Shown here in pieces: positions 56,614 through 64,000 of a stretch of DNA of 64,000 nucleotides. The notes below the pieces were generated by a model that made no database searches, was not told where the DNA came from, and worked only from the letters and a program-made list of their open reading frames with translations. The position numbers and the translations under genes were made by a program. Position 1 is the first letter of the stretch. The number at the start of each line of letters is the position of its first letter. This stretch comes from Rhodothermus profundi (GTDB lineage: Bacteria > Bacteroidota > Rhodothermia > Rhodothermales > Rhodothermaceae): contig NZ_FRAU01000002.1 in NCBI RefSeq assembly GCF_900142415.1, positions 310,001 through 374,000 on the forward strand, read 5' to 3'.

Positions 56614-58217
56614 AGATTGAACTTTTTGACACGACGCTGCGCGATGGTACCCAGGGGGAGCACGTTACGCTGACCGCTGATGACAAAATTCGCATCGCCC
56701 GCCAACTGGACGACTTTGGCATTGATGTGATTGAAGGGGGATGGCCGGGGTCGAATCCCAAAGACCGGGCATTTTTTGAGCGTGCCCGGGACATTGAGTG
56801 GAAGCATGCCCAGATCTGCGCGTTCGGGTCCACGCGCCGAGCCGGCCTGGCACCGGAAGACGATCCGAACCTGCAGGCGCTGCTGGAGGCGCAGACGCCG
56901 GTGGTGGCCATTTTTGGAAAAAGCTGGACGCTGCATGCCCGCGTTGCCCTGGGCGTCTCGCTGGAAGAGAATCTGGAATTAATTGCCTCCTCGGTAGCTT
57001 TTCTGAAAGCCCACGGTCGTCGCGTTATCTACGACGCCGAGCATTTCTTTGACGGCTATCAGGACGATCCTGCCTATGCGCTGGAGACGCTTCGGGCGGC
57101 TGCTGAGGCAGGGGCCGATGTACTGGTGCTCTGCGACACGAACGGCGGCACGCTGCCCAGTGATATTTACCGGATCGTAGGAGAGGTGCGGCGGCAGTTT
57201 AACGTGCCGCTGGGGATTCATACGCACAACGATACCGGTTGTGCGGTTGCTAACACAATCATGGCCGTAGCGGCGGGTGCTCAGCACGTGCAGGGGACCA
57301 TCAACGGGATCGGTGAGCGCTGCGGCAATGCCGATCTGTGTGCCATCATCCCAAACCTGCAGCTCAAGATGGGCTTTACGTGCGTGCCCGAAGAAAAACT
57401 GGCTCGGCTGACCGATCTGTCGCGCTTTGTCAACGAAGTGGCCAATCTGGCACCCATCGACCGGGCCCCGTACGTAGGCCGCAGTGCTTTTGCGCACAAA
57501 GGAGGGGTGCATGTCTCGGCCGTTATGAAGGATCCCCGCGCCTACGAACATATCCCTCCCGAGAAGGTGGGCAACCGCCGACGGGTGCTGGTCTCAGACC
57601 TTTCCGGCAAAAGCAACATCCAGTACAAAGCCGCCGAGCTGGGCATTGAGCTGAAGGAGAGCGAGCAGGCCCGGCAGGCCGTGCAGCGCATCAAGGAGCT
57701 GGAGCATCTGGGCTACGAATTCCAGGGAGCAGAAGCCTCCTTTGAGCTCTTGTTGCGCACGATCCAGGGGGAAGACACGCGCTTTTTCTCGCTGGAACGA
57801 CTGCGCGTGCGCACCGAAATCGACGAAGAGGGCGGCGTGTGCACCTCAGAAGCGACATTGGTCCTGCGCGTGCAGCATGAACGCGAGCTGGTCGTAGCCG
57901 AGGGCAATGGACCGGTCGATGCGCTCTCAAATGCGCTGCGTAAGGCGCTGCGCCGCTTCTACCCCGACCTGGATCAGGTGCATCTGAGCGACTACAAAGT
58001 GCGCGTGCTGAACTCCGAAGGAGGGACCGCTGCGGCCGTCCGGGTACTGGTGGAGCACCGAGACAGCGAGCGCCGCTGGCACACCGTAGGGGTATCGACG
58101 AACATTCTGGAAGCTAGCTGGCAGGCTCTGGCCGATGGGATTCGGTATTACCTGTTGAAAAGGCGGTCGCAGGCAGCTACCAGCGCAACGCTTGCATCGC
58201 TGCCTCAGCGCATGTAG
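56610..58217 (+). CDS. cimA: Citramalate synthase
   Basis: Condenses acetyl-CoA and pyruvate to (R)-citramalate, feeding 2-oxobutyrate and isoleucine without threonine deaminase. At 535 aa it is a LeuA paralogue with [16 protein letters not shown] and the IEGGWPGSNPKD hallmark of CimA. HTHNDTGCAVANTIMAV and FAHKGGVHVSAVMKDP are present, with a C-terminal regulatory domain (about 395-520) that in the family senses isoleucine. It is the last gene of the operon. Its 3' end overlaps the converging protease gene by 13 bp. Confidence 0.95.
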   Translation: MKIELFDTTLRDGTQGEHVTLTADDKIRIARQLDDFGIDVIEGGWPGSNPKDRAFFERARDIEWKHAQICAFGSTRRAGLAPEDDPNLQALLEAQTPVVAIFGKSWTLHARVALGVSLEENLELIASSVAFLKAHGRRVIYDAEHFFDGYQDDPAYALETLRAAAEAGADVLVLCDTNGGTLPSDIYRIVGEVRRQFNVPLGIHTHNDTGCAVANTIMAVAAGAQHVQGTINGIGERCGNADLCAIIPNLQLKMGFTCVPEEKLARLTDLSRFVNEVANLAPIDRAPYVGRSAFAHKGGVHVSAVMKDPRAYEHIPPEKVGNRRRVLVSDLSGKSNIQYKAAELGIELKESEQARQAVQRIKELEHLGYEFQGAEASFELLLRTIQGEDTRFFSLERLRVRTEIDEEGGVCTSEATLVLRVQHERELVVAEGNGPVDALSNALRKALRRFYPDLDQVHLSDYKVRVLNSEGGTAAAVRVLVEHRDSERRWHTVGVSTNILEASWQALADGIRYYLLKRRSQAATSATLASLPQRM

Positions 58218-61200
58218 ACCAGCGGACGGATTTTCACCGTTTTACCCACTTCCAGGCGAACAAAATACAGGCCCGGCGCCACCTCAACGCCTGCCTCGCT
58301 GCGGCCGTCCCATGTAACGGTATGACGGCCAATGCCGGGTCTGCCGTCCACAAGCCGTTGTACCCGCCGCCCCAGCAGATCGTAGATCGTCAGGCGCACC
58401 GCCTCAGGATCAGGCACGTCATACACGATATAAATAGGAGAACGACCAGGTGATGGATAGATCTGGATGCTGACGCTGGCCGGAATCACCTGCAGACGAA
58501 TGCGCGGAGTAGCCACAGTGAACCTGCCGTCGCTGACGGCTACGACCACCGTGTAGGTGGCTACTTCCTGGGGGGTGAAAACAAACTGACCACTCTGGGC
58601 ATCAATGGAGGCGCCGGGTGGCGCTTCGAGCAGGGTGTAGGTGAGCGGATCGCCTTCTGGATCCTCGGCCTGAAACTGATAGCGGAACGTCCGGCCCAGC
58701 ACAAGCACGGTGTCGGTCAGGACTGCCGTGAATGCAGGCGGACTGTTGACGTCCTGAACAACCAGCGTAGTCTGCATGGTGTCGGTGGCCAGACCGTCCG
58801 TTACCAGCAGGCGCAGCGTATAGATTCCTGCCTGGTCAAAAGCCGGTGTAAAGGTCACCTCTCCTGTGAGGGGATCGACCGCAAAGCCCTCGGGGCCTTC
58901 CAGCACCTGGAAAATTAAAGAGGGACAGGCATCTGGATCGGTTGCGGTAAACTGCCAGTTGAGCGCCTCGCCTTCCTGAACCCAGAGGGTATCGGGCGTG
59001 GCGGCGAAAGCCGGTGGTTCGTTGGGAATAGAGGGTTGAATGACCTCGTTCCAGAACCGCTGGGCCTCGTCGGCGGCCTGCGCGAGCACGTTTGCATTGT
59101 CGGCTGCTAACACGGCAAAGGCAATAGGAATGCGGCATCCGGGATCGAGGCGAAACGGCCCGGCTGCCATGAGCTGGGATACATCCGTATTGTTGAGCTG
59201 CGTCTGTTGCAGGCCTCCTGAAAGCGCATTCCACTTTTCGGTCTGGGTAAAACCGTTGTAGAGTTCCGACGGGTTATCAATCGCTCGGTAAGAGAAGGGG
59301 GTAGGCGTCAGGAGGCGGATAGCAGCCAGCGTATCAGGATTGATGTTTTTATCCTGCACAATGCCCAGGCGCCGCGCTGCGTCAAAGCGCGCGAAGTCTC
59401 GGGCGTCTGGGTTCAGGTCCCAGTCCAGAAAAAGTCCGGCGTACAGAGGAGCGAGGGGCGTCGGACGCAAATTTTCGATGGTGTAGTGGATAATCACAAA
59501 AAGCTGCCGTTCTGAGGCGGTGTCGGCATAGGTTTCCTGCAATACGTTAATGCGCAGCGGAAACGGGGCGCCCTGGTCGGTGAGTTCAACCGTTCCCTGC
59601 TGGGCTGTAAAGCGTCCGGGCGCAATGATTTCCAGGCTACCTCCTTCGGTAGGCTGAAAGTCGCGGTGTTGCGTGACGCCATCTTCGCCACGGACGGCGT
59701 CCGAGACAAACCGTTCCGAGATGCCCACCAGGAGGCCGCCTTCAAAGAGCAGGTTGCGCCCGTCCAGCGTAAAGCCTACGCCGCCTGCCTCTCCGGCAAA
59801 GCCGGTCCATCCCAGATTTCCGGTGGTAGTGATAGAGGTCTGAATGCGGCCAGTGGCCAGAGTGGCCGTTTGCTCGGGATTGATGATCAGGCGAAACAGG
59901 TCGCGATCGGTATAACCTGCGTCGGCCTGGATGGTTGTTTCAAAGATAACCTGTCGGTTCTGGGGGGCGTTGCTTGCGATTTCAAACGAGAACGTTGCCG
60001 CAACCGTATCGCCGGTGCCAAGCTGCGCGAAGAAGGCATTATCCTGCGTCAGGGTAACGTACGGCACTTCTTCCAGAAGCTGGATCTGAACGTTGCGGGT
60101 AGGGGCCAGATGATTGGTGAAGCGCAGGGTAAGCTGAACCGTTTCGCCGCTTTCCAGGTAGCCATCGGCATCACTATCGGCTACTTCGACGTCCACCAGG
60201 CGAATGGCGGGAAAACCGGTTTCCGTGACGGCCCGAAAGGCATTGATGCGGCCGCGGCCCAGGAGGCCGGCAAATCCCAGATTCAGCGCGTCGATGGGGT
60301 CGGCCGTCAGACGAATCTGCTCGCGCGCCTGATCGGGCGAGTATTCCGGGAAGCGCGTGCGCACCAGGGCCGCAATGCCGGCTGCCAACGGACTGGCGAA
60401 CGAAGTGCCGTTGGCGGAGCCGGTATAGCGTCCTCGGGGCAGCGTTGTGTTCAGGTTGACGCCGGGGGCAAACACGTTCACGCTGCGCCCATAGTTGGAA
60501 AAGCTTGCTTTGCCATCGTTGTCTTTATTGGTGGCTCCTACCGAGAGCACCCGGGGATGACTGGCCGGGCTGAATGGAACGCGGTCGTTGTCACTGCTGT
60601 CATTTCCGGCTGCTGCCACAATGAGACTGCCCAGATCTGTTACAGCTTCAATAACTTCCGCCTCGAAGCGCGAGAGTCCCGGGCCTCCCCAGCTTGCGTT
60701 GATTACCTGCGCGCCGTTCAGCGCCGCATAGACAATGCCCTGGTAGCCAAAGCAGATGCTGCGGTCCTGATTCGGGCAGCTTGCGTTGATGGGCATAAAG
60801 CGGGCATTCCAACTGCTGCCTGCCACTCCCCGGTTGTTGTTGGTCACAGCAGCGGCTACGCCGGCTACCTGTGTGCCGTGCGCTGCATTGTTGGGCGTGG
60901 CGGGTAGTCCGGTGGGGTCGGGCGTATTATTGGCAAAATTCCAGCCATGCACATCATCTACAAAACCATTGCCGTCATCGTCCACCCCGTTGTCGGGAAT
61001 CTCGCCGGGATTGGTCCAGACGTTATCGATCAGATCAGGATGGCGCCAGTCGGTGCCCCCATCGACGATGGCAATGACGACATCGCCCTGCTCGCCTTTG
61101 ACCACATCCCAGGCGTCCGGTGCATGGATCTGAGGCAGATGGGTCATTAAGGGATAGAGCGAGTCGTTCGGGACCGCTACGATCTGCCGGATCAGCAGCG

Positions 61201-61570
61201 GTTCAGCATAGACGACACCGGGTGTGCGGCTCAGCTCAGCAGCTACGCGCCAGGGAGAGATAGCCCGAGCATAGCGCAGCAGATAAATTGTGCGGAGGCG
61301 TTCCAGCGCAGGAGGCAGACGTTTGCCGGCTGTTTGCTCTAGAAAAGGAAAGGCCGGTTCCAGGGCGAGCGGAGCAAAGCGTGCCAGCGTGCGATCCAGA
61401 TAAGGCCAGCCGGTTTTGCCAGCCTGTAGCGTAGCAGGCCGTTCCAGCTTGACAACTACAACACCGGGCTGAACGCGAACGCGTGGGTTGCGATCTGCCT
61501 GTGCCGACAGGACGAACATAAAGGGGAATAGCAATCCGACAAAAATGGCGTGTCGAAGCACAGGACGCAT
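58205..61570 (-). CDS. Secreted subtilisin-like serine protease with C-terminal sorting domain
   Basis: A 1121-aa multidomain exported protease. A signal peptide (about 1-25) and prodomain-like region (to about 135) precede the peptidase S8 domain. The triad is D170 (AIVDGGTDW), H231 (AAHGTQVAG) and S390 (NGTSFASP), with oxyanion N323 (AAGND). A long beta-rich region follows. Two cadherin/Ig-like repeats (about 855-945 and 948-1035, each with FTATDPD/FQAEDPE motifs) lead to a C-terminal domain (YPSPGRSPIYIVYDV, LLGRRVQRL, GLYFVRLEVG) of the type IX secretion/sorting or FlgD-Ig kind. It is probably released or surface-attached for protein degradation. Its last codons overlap cimA tail-to-tail. 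Confidence 0.92.
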   Translation of the reverse strand: MRPVLRHAIFVGLLFPFMFVLSAQADRNPRVRVQPGVVVVKLERPATLQAGKTGWPYLDRTLARFAPLALEPAFPFLEQTAGKRLPPALERLRTIYLLRYARAISPWRVAAELSRTPGVVYAEPLLIRQIVAVPNDSLYPLMTHLPQIHAPDAWDVVKGEQGDVVIAIVDGGTDWRHPDLIDNVWTNPGEIPDNGVDDDGNGFVDDVHGWNFANNTPDPTGLPATPNNAAHGTQVAGVAAAVTNNNRGVAGSSWNARFMPINASCPNQDRSICFGYQGIVYAALNGAQVINASWGGPGLSRFEAEVIEAVTDLGSLIVAAAGNDSSDNDRVPFSPASHPRVLSVGATNKDNDGKASFSNYGRSVNVFAPGVNLNTTLPRGRYTGSANGTSFASPLAAGIAALVRTRFPEYSPDQAREQIRLTADPIDALNLGFAGLLGRGRINAFRAVTETGFPAIRLVDVEVADSDADGYLESGETVQLTLRFTNHLAPTRNVQIQLLEEVPYVTLTQDNAFFAQLGTGDTVAATFSFEIASNAPQNRQVIFETTIQADAGYTDRDLFRLIINPEQTATLATGRIQTSITTTGNLGWTGFAGEAGGVGFTLDGRNLLFEGGLLVGISERFVSDAVRGEDGVTQHRDFQPTEGGSLEIIAPGRFTAQQGTVELTDQGAPFPLRINVLQETYADTASERQLFVIIHYTIENLRPTPLAPLYAGLFLDWDLNPDARDFARFDAARRLGIVQDKNINPDTLAAIRLLTPTPFSYRAIDNPSELYNGFTQTEKWNALSGGLQQTQLNNTDVSQLMAAGPFRLDPGCRIPIAFAVLAADNANVLAQAADEAQRFWNEVIQPSIPNEPPAFAATPDTLWVQEGEALNWQFTATDPDACPSLIFQVLEGPEGFAVDPLTGEVTFTPAFDQAGIYTLRLLVTDGLATDTMQTTLVVQDVNSPPAFTAVLTDTVLVLGRTFRYQFQAEDPEGDPLTYTLLEAPPGASIDAQSGQFVFTPQEVATYTVVVAVSDGRFTVATPRIRLQVIPASVSIQIYPSPGRSPIYIVYDVPDPEAVRLTIYDLLGRRVQRLVDGRPGIGRHTVTWDGRSEAGVEVAPGLYFVRLEVGKTVKIRPLVYMR

Positions 61571-61656
61571 GGCTATTCACCGTTAGAGAACCGTTCAAGA
61601 AACGCTGACTGGTTTGGGAATAATAAGAATCTCGCCACTGAAAAGCAGCAGCGCGA

Positions 61657-62505
61657 TCAGGAATGAGAATCGCGCTGGTCCAGCGCCTTGGCTTCTTCCC
61701 AGTAACGGTCCATTTCTTCGAGATCAGCTTCGGCCGGGGTACGGCCCTGCTCCGCCAGACGCACCTCAATATGTCGGAAGCGGCGAATGAACTTATTGTT
61801 GGTCTGTTGCAGGGCATTTTCGGGGTTGAGGCCCAGCAGGCGGGCATAGTTTACCAGGGCAAAAAGCACGTCCCCCAGCTCCTCTTCCAGCGCTTCTGGC
61901 GCTGCTCCCGCAGCTACCAGGTGACGAAACTCCTCCAGCTCTTCCGCTACTTTTTGCCAGGCCTGCTCCCGCTCTGGAAAGTCGAAGCCGACGCCAGCAG
62001 CCTTTTCCTGAATGCGATAAGCGCGCAGTAGGGCGGGCAGGTGACGCGGCACGCCCTCCAACGCCAAAACCTGCTGCTTGCGGGAAGCCGCTTTTTCTTT
62101 AAGCTTGATCTGTTCCCAGTTGCTCAGCACTTCCTGCACGCTCCCTACCTCCACCTCGCCAAAAACATGGGGATGGCGCCGGATCAGCTTCTCGGTTTCG
62201 GTTTCGATAACGTCTTTCAGCGTGAACCGCCCGGCCTGCTCTGCCATGATGCTGTGGAAGACCACGTGCAGCAGCAAGTCGCCCAGCTCCCGCTTGAGCT
62301 CTTCCCAGTCTTTCTCTTCAATGGCGGAGACCACCTCATAGGCTTCTTCGATAAGCAGGTGCTTAACCGAGTCATGCGTCTGCTCTCGGTCCCAGGGGCA
62401 ATCGCGACGGAGCTGACGCACAATGGCTACAAAGTCGGCGTAGGCTTCCAGGCGATCTTCCGGTTCGCGAAACGCTGGATCGTATGGTTTTTTTGCGTCC
62501 GCCAT
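61657..62505 (-). CDS. mazG: Nucleoside triphosphate pyrophosphohydrolase
   Basis: Hydrolyses NTPs/dNTPs to monophosphates, clearing damaged or excess nucleotides. The ATG at 62505 (MADAKKPYDPAF) gives 282 aa. Both tandem MazG domains show acidic metal sites. The first has CPWDREQTHDSVKHLLIEEAYE followed by ELGDLLLHVVFH; the second has EELEEFRHL followed by EELGDVLFALVNYARL. The two-domain length fits E. coli-type MazG. It is divergent from ssb. Confidence 0.94.
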   Translation of the reverse strand: MADAKKPYDPAFREPEDRLEAYADFVAIVRQLRRDCPWDREQTHDSVKHLLIEEAYEVVSAIEEKDWEELKRELGDLLLHVVFHSIMAEQAGRFTLKDVIETETEKLIRRHPHVFGEVEVGSVQEVLSNWEQIKLKEKAASRKQQVLALEGVPRHLPALLRAYRIQEKAAGVGFDFPEREQAWQKVAEELEEFRHLVAAGAAPEALEEELGDVLFALVNYARLLGLNPENALQQTNNKFIRRFRHIEVRLAEQGRTPAEADLEEMDRYWEEAKALDQRDSHS

Positions 62506-62766
62506 TGTTTGCTGTCGGAATAACCCCACGTTCAACCGATGGCTCCATAACCCCGCGGGTCTGGATTTGTTTTGAAGGGAAAGAACAAAAATCTGAAGGG
62601 TGGATCAAAGGGAGTGACATACTGTTGACACTCCCGAGCCGTAACATACCTGCGCATCTCCTGGCGGGCTCGTGTGCGCACCGCAGGGAGGGCCGGCTTC
62701 GACCGGTGGACTCGTGTGCCATCCGCCAGGACTCATGTATCCATCCACCAAACCAGGAGGTGCATC
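62506..62766. promoter_or_regulatory. mazG-ssb divergent region with inverted repeats
   Basis: GGGAGTG (62610-62616) and CACTCCC (62629-62635) form a perfect inverted repeat overlapping a consensus -35 TTGACA (62625-62630); no good -10 is visible at the right distance. Further on, CCTGGCGG (62660-62667) pairs with CCGCCAGG (62723-62730). An imperfect direct repeat built on CTCGTGTGC lies inside it. These may be an operator and a leader stem-loop for ssb. Confidence 0.4.
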
Positions 62767-63249
62767 ATGGCACGTAGCATCAACAAGGTGATTCTTGTAG
62801 GCAATCTGGGACAGGATCCCGAACTGCGCTACACGCCCAGCGGCACGGCTGTGTGCAACATGCGGCTGGCTACCAACGAAGTGTACCGCGACCCCGAAGG
62901 CAATCTGGTGGAGCGGACAGAGTGGCACAATCTGGTAGCCTGGGGACGGCTGGCAGAAATCTGCAACCAGTACCTGCGGAAAGGCTCAAAAATCTATGTG
63001 GAAGGCTCGCTCCAGACGCGCTCGTGGGAAGACCGCGATGGAAATACGCGCTACACTACGGAAATTAAAATTCGAGAAATGGTGATGCTGGATCCGCGGA
63101 GTGAGCCGGCCCCTGAACCCTCGACCGCAGGGACCGCTGCTGCCCAGGGACAAGCCGCACCTCGCCAGACGTTTGCCCCGGAGCCTGCAGCGGAATCGTT
63201 TGAAGATGATGCCTACACGCTGACGCCGGACGACGACCTGCCGTTCTAA
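62767..63249 (+). CDS. ssb: Single-stranded DNA-binding protein
   Basis: Coats ssDNA in replication, recombination and repair. The ATG at 62767, 6 nt after a strong AGGAGG (62755-62760), gives 160 aa; an open frame upstream is non-conserved. An OB fold spans 1-110 ([47 protein letters not shown]). A Pro/Ala/Gln linker is followed by the conserved acidic tip DDDLPF, which recruits partner proteins. A terminator follows. Confidence 0.97.
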   Translation: MARSINKVILVGNLGQDPELRYTPSGTAVCNMRLATNEVYRDPEGNLVERTEWHNLVAWGRLAEICNQYLRKGSKIYVEGSLQTRSWEDRDGNTRYTTEIKIREMVMLDPRSEPAPEPSTAGTAAAQGQAAPRQTFAPEPAAESFEDDAYTLTPDDDLPF

Positions 63250-63292
63250 GTCGCCAGGTTGCTGGGCGACCGCGGCGCGTAGCTCCGACTTC

Positions 63293-63323
63293 AAAGCCCC
63301 TTCGTCTGGAAGGGGCTTTTTTT
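63293..63323 (+). terminator. Rho-independent terminator after ssb
   Basis: AAAGCCCCTTC (63293-63303) pairs with GAAGGGGCTTT (63309-63319), followed by further T to 63323. Confidence 0.93.
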
Positions 63324-63636
63324 CTTTGTTGGAGGCAGGGAAGGCCCGCAGCGGCGCAGGCAGCCCCTACCTTGCCCGAAGATGCAGGGACCACGGGAGA
63401 AGCAGCTGCGCCGGCAACGGCAGCAGAGAAGAGCTCGCGCCGTTTTTAGGGAAGTACAGCCCGCATGGGACACCTCCTGGACAGGTGATATTGCGTTCTA
63501 TTTTATCCTTCAAGTGGATTATTAAATTTTGATGAAGAAGCTGAAACGATACTCAAATGTGATAAAATAGAAACCAAAATGAGAGCATCGACTGCCCCAG
63601 GTTCAGGGCGCGCAATAAAGTGGAAAGTTTGTATAG
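63324..63636. other. Intergenic region after ssb, GC-rich then AT-rich
   Basis: The first ~150 bp are GC-rich with no recognised gene; a 47-codon frame at 63382-63525 is basic and unsupported. From about 63490 the sequence turns AT-rich and contains a 12-bp perfect inverted repeat flanking 53 bp. This is presumably the promoter region of the last gene. Confidence 0.4.
63496..63572. repeat. 12-bp perfect inverted repeat flanking 53 bp
   Basis: TTCTATTTTATC (63496-63507) is the exact reverse complement of GATAAAATAGAA (63561-63572). The 77-bp unit lies 64 bp before the start codon of the last gene. It could be a large hairpin, a paired operator or an invertible segment. Confidence 0.8.
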
Positions 63637-64000
63637 ATGCGTCGTTTCGGCTGGTCGCTGGCAGGCGTACTCTGTTTTAGTGTTGTCTTAGGTACACTGG
63701 GATGGGCCTTCGCGCAGCGCCAGAAATGGCAGCCGACGTTCTGGGTAATCGTCCTGGCAGAAGGTAGTGGGCTTCTGGGGTTATTAGGAGGGTGGTTGTT
63801 ACGCGCGCGCGTCTCTTCGCGGAGGGATAGTCGCTTGGAAGAAGCGCCTGTTGCATCTGCCAGGCCGGAACCGCTTCGGGCCCGTGATGAACGGACCGAG
63901 GCCGCTCCTTCATTGCATCACGAGCTGGAACGGCAGCAACAACGTCTGGGACAGATCCAACAGGCTCTGCTGGAAAGCCGTCGCGAGCTGCATCAACTAA
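63637..64000 (+). CDS. Membrane-anchored coiled-coil protein, partial (runs off the window)
   Basis: An open frame from ATG 63637 to the window end (121 codons, no stop). The start MRRFGWSLAGVLCFSVVLG and the stretch WVIVLAEGSGLLGLLGGWLL are two likely TM segments with a short loop, putting the rest in the cytoplasm. From about residue 90 (LHHELERQQQRLGQIQQALL, then ESRRELHQL) it reads as a coiled coil. That layout precedes the catalytic part of many sensor proteins, but the domain that would tell is outside. The function is unknown. Confidence 0.75.
   Translation, partial: MRRFGWSLAGVLCFSVVLGTLGWAFAQRQKWQPTFWVIVLAEGSGLLGLLGGWLLRARVSSRRDSRLEEAPVASARPEPLRARDERTEAAPSLHHELERQQQRLGQIQQALLESRRELHQL

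Noticed and set aside
62641-62730. Short direct repeats (CTCGTGTGC) before ssb as a CRISPR-like array
   Set aside because: Only two imperfect copies without regular spacers and no cas genes.
63382-63525. A 47-codon basic frame between ssb and the last gene
   Set aside because: No Shine-Dalgarno sequence, and it runs into the inverted repeat; composition changes abruptly along it.

Overview
The window is about 64 kb of GC-rich bacterial chromosome. It most likely comes from a thermophilic member of the Rhodothermota/Bacteroidota, close to Rhodothermus. This is inferred from gene content: DUF4783- and DUF4290-like proteins, a secreted subtilase with a Bacteroidota-type C-terminal sorting domain, several outer-membrane barrel proteins, two TATCTTT-type promoter elements, and a BpsA-type branched-polyamine synthase typical of thermophiles. 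No phage, insertion sequence, integrase or CRISPR array was seen. Coding density is high, and most genes have clear housekeeping assignments.

Layout. 1-36 is the 3' end of a tRNA followed by a terminator. 141-2332 is a prs-rplY-pth run. 2472-4568 is a membrane pyrophosphatase with the K+-dependent signature. 4780-6504 is a 2-oxo acid dehydrogenase E2 with two lipoyl domains encoded by a 204-bp exact repeat. 6614-10810 is a three-gene phosphorelay (PAS kinase, Rcp1-like receiver, hybrid kinase). 10874-13041 (minus) is tig-clpP. 13153-16392 (minus) encodes a fused metallopeptidase, beta-propeller and outer-membrane barrel. 16468-18679 (minus) is an ABC-2 exporter. 18758-20883 holds two small proteins plus yebC-ruvC. 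21237-25641 has two sodium:solute symporters flanking a barrel protein. 25658-28089 (minus) is bpsA with a KaiC-like ATPase and its usual small partner. 28695-31005 is tdh-kbl (threonine to glycine). 31221-33196 is cytochrome c, outer-membrane barrel, cytochrome c lipoprotein. 33307-35724 (minus) holds a TPR protein, a LOG-family protein and an OmpA lipoprotein. 35905-47686 is a tight seven-gene run: nucleotidyltransferase, mutS2, D-2-hydroxyacid dehydrogenase, DUF4783, a 1345-residue histidine kinase, trkA, trkH.

47893-58217 is a branched-chain amino acid operon: ilvB-ilvH-ilvC-leuB-leuA-leuC-leuD-cimA. Together these make 2-oxobutyrate by the citramalate route, the acetohydroxy acids for valine and isoleucine, and the leucine precursor. 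ilvD and an aminotransferase are not in the window. The operon is preceded by a consensus-like promoter and an unannotated short reading frame ending in 22 codons of which 15 are Leu, Ile or Val. Mutually exclusive RNA pairings follow it, so this looks like a leader-peptide attenuator.

58205-64000 holds the secreted subtilase (minus), mazG (minus), ssb (plus) and the start of an unrecognised membrane/coiled-coil protein that runs off the end.

The observations most worth checking are the ilv leader, the bpsA/KaiC-like cluster with a terminator abutting the KaiC start codon, the cytochrome-barrel-cytochrome cassette, the triple-domain barrel protein, the exact lipoyl repeat, and a 12-bp perfect inverted repeat before the last gene.
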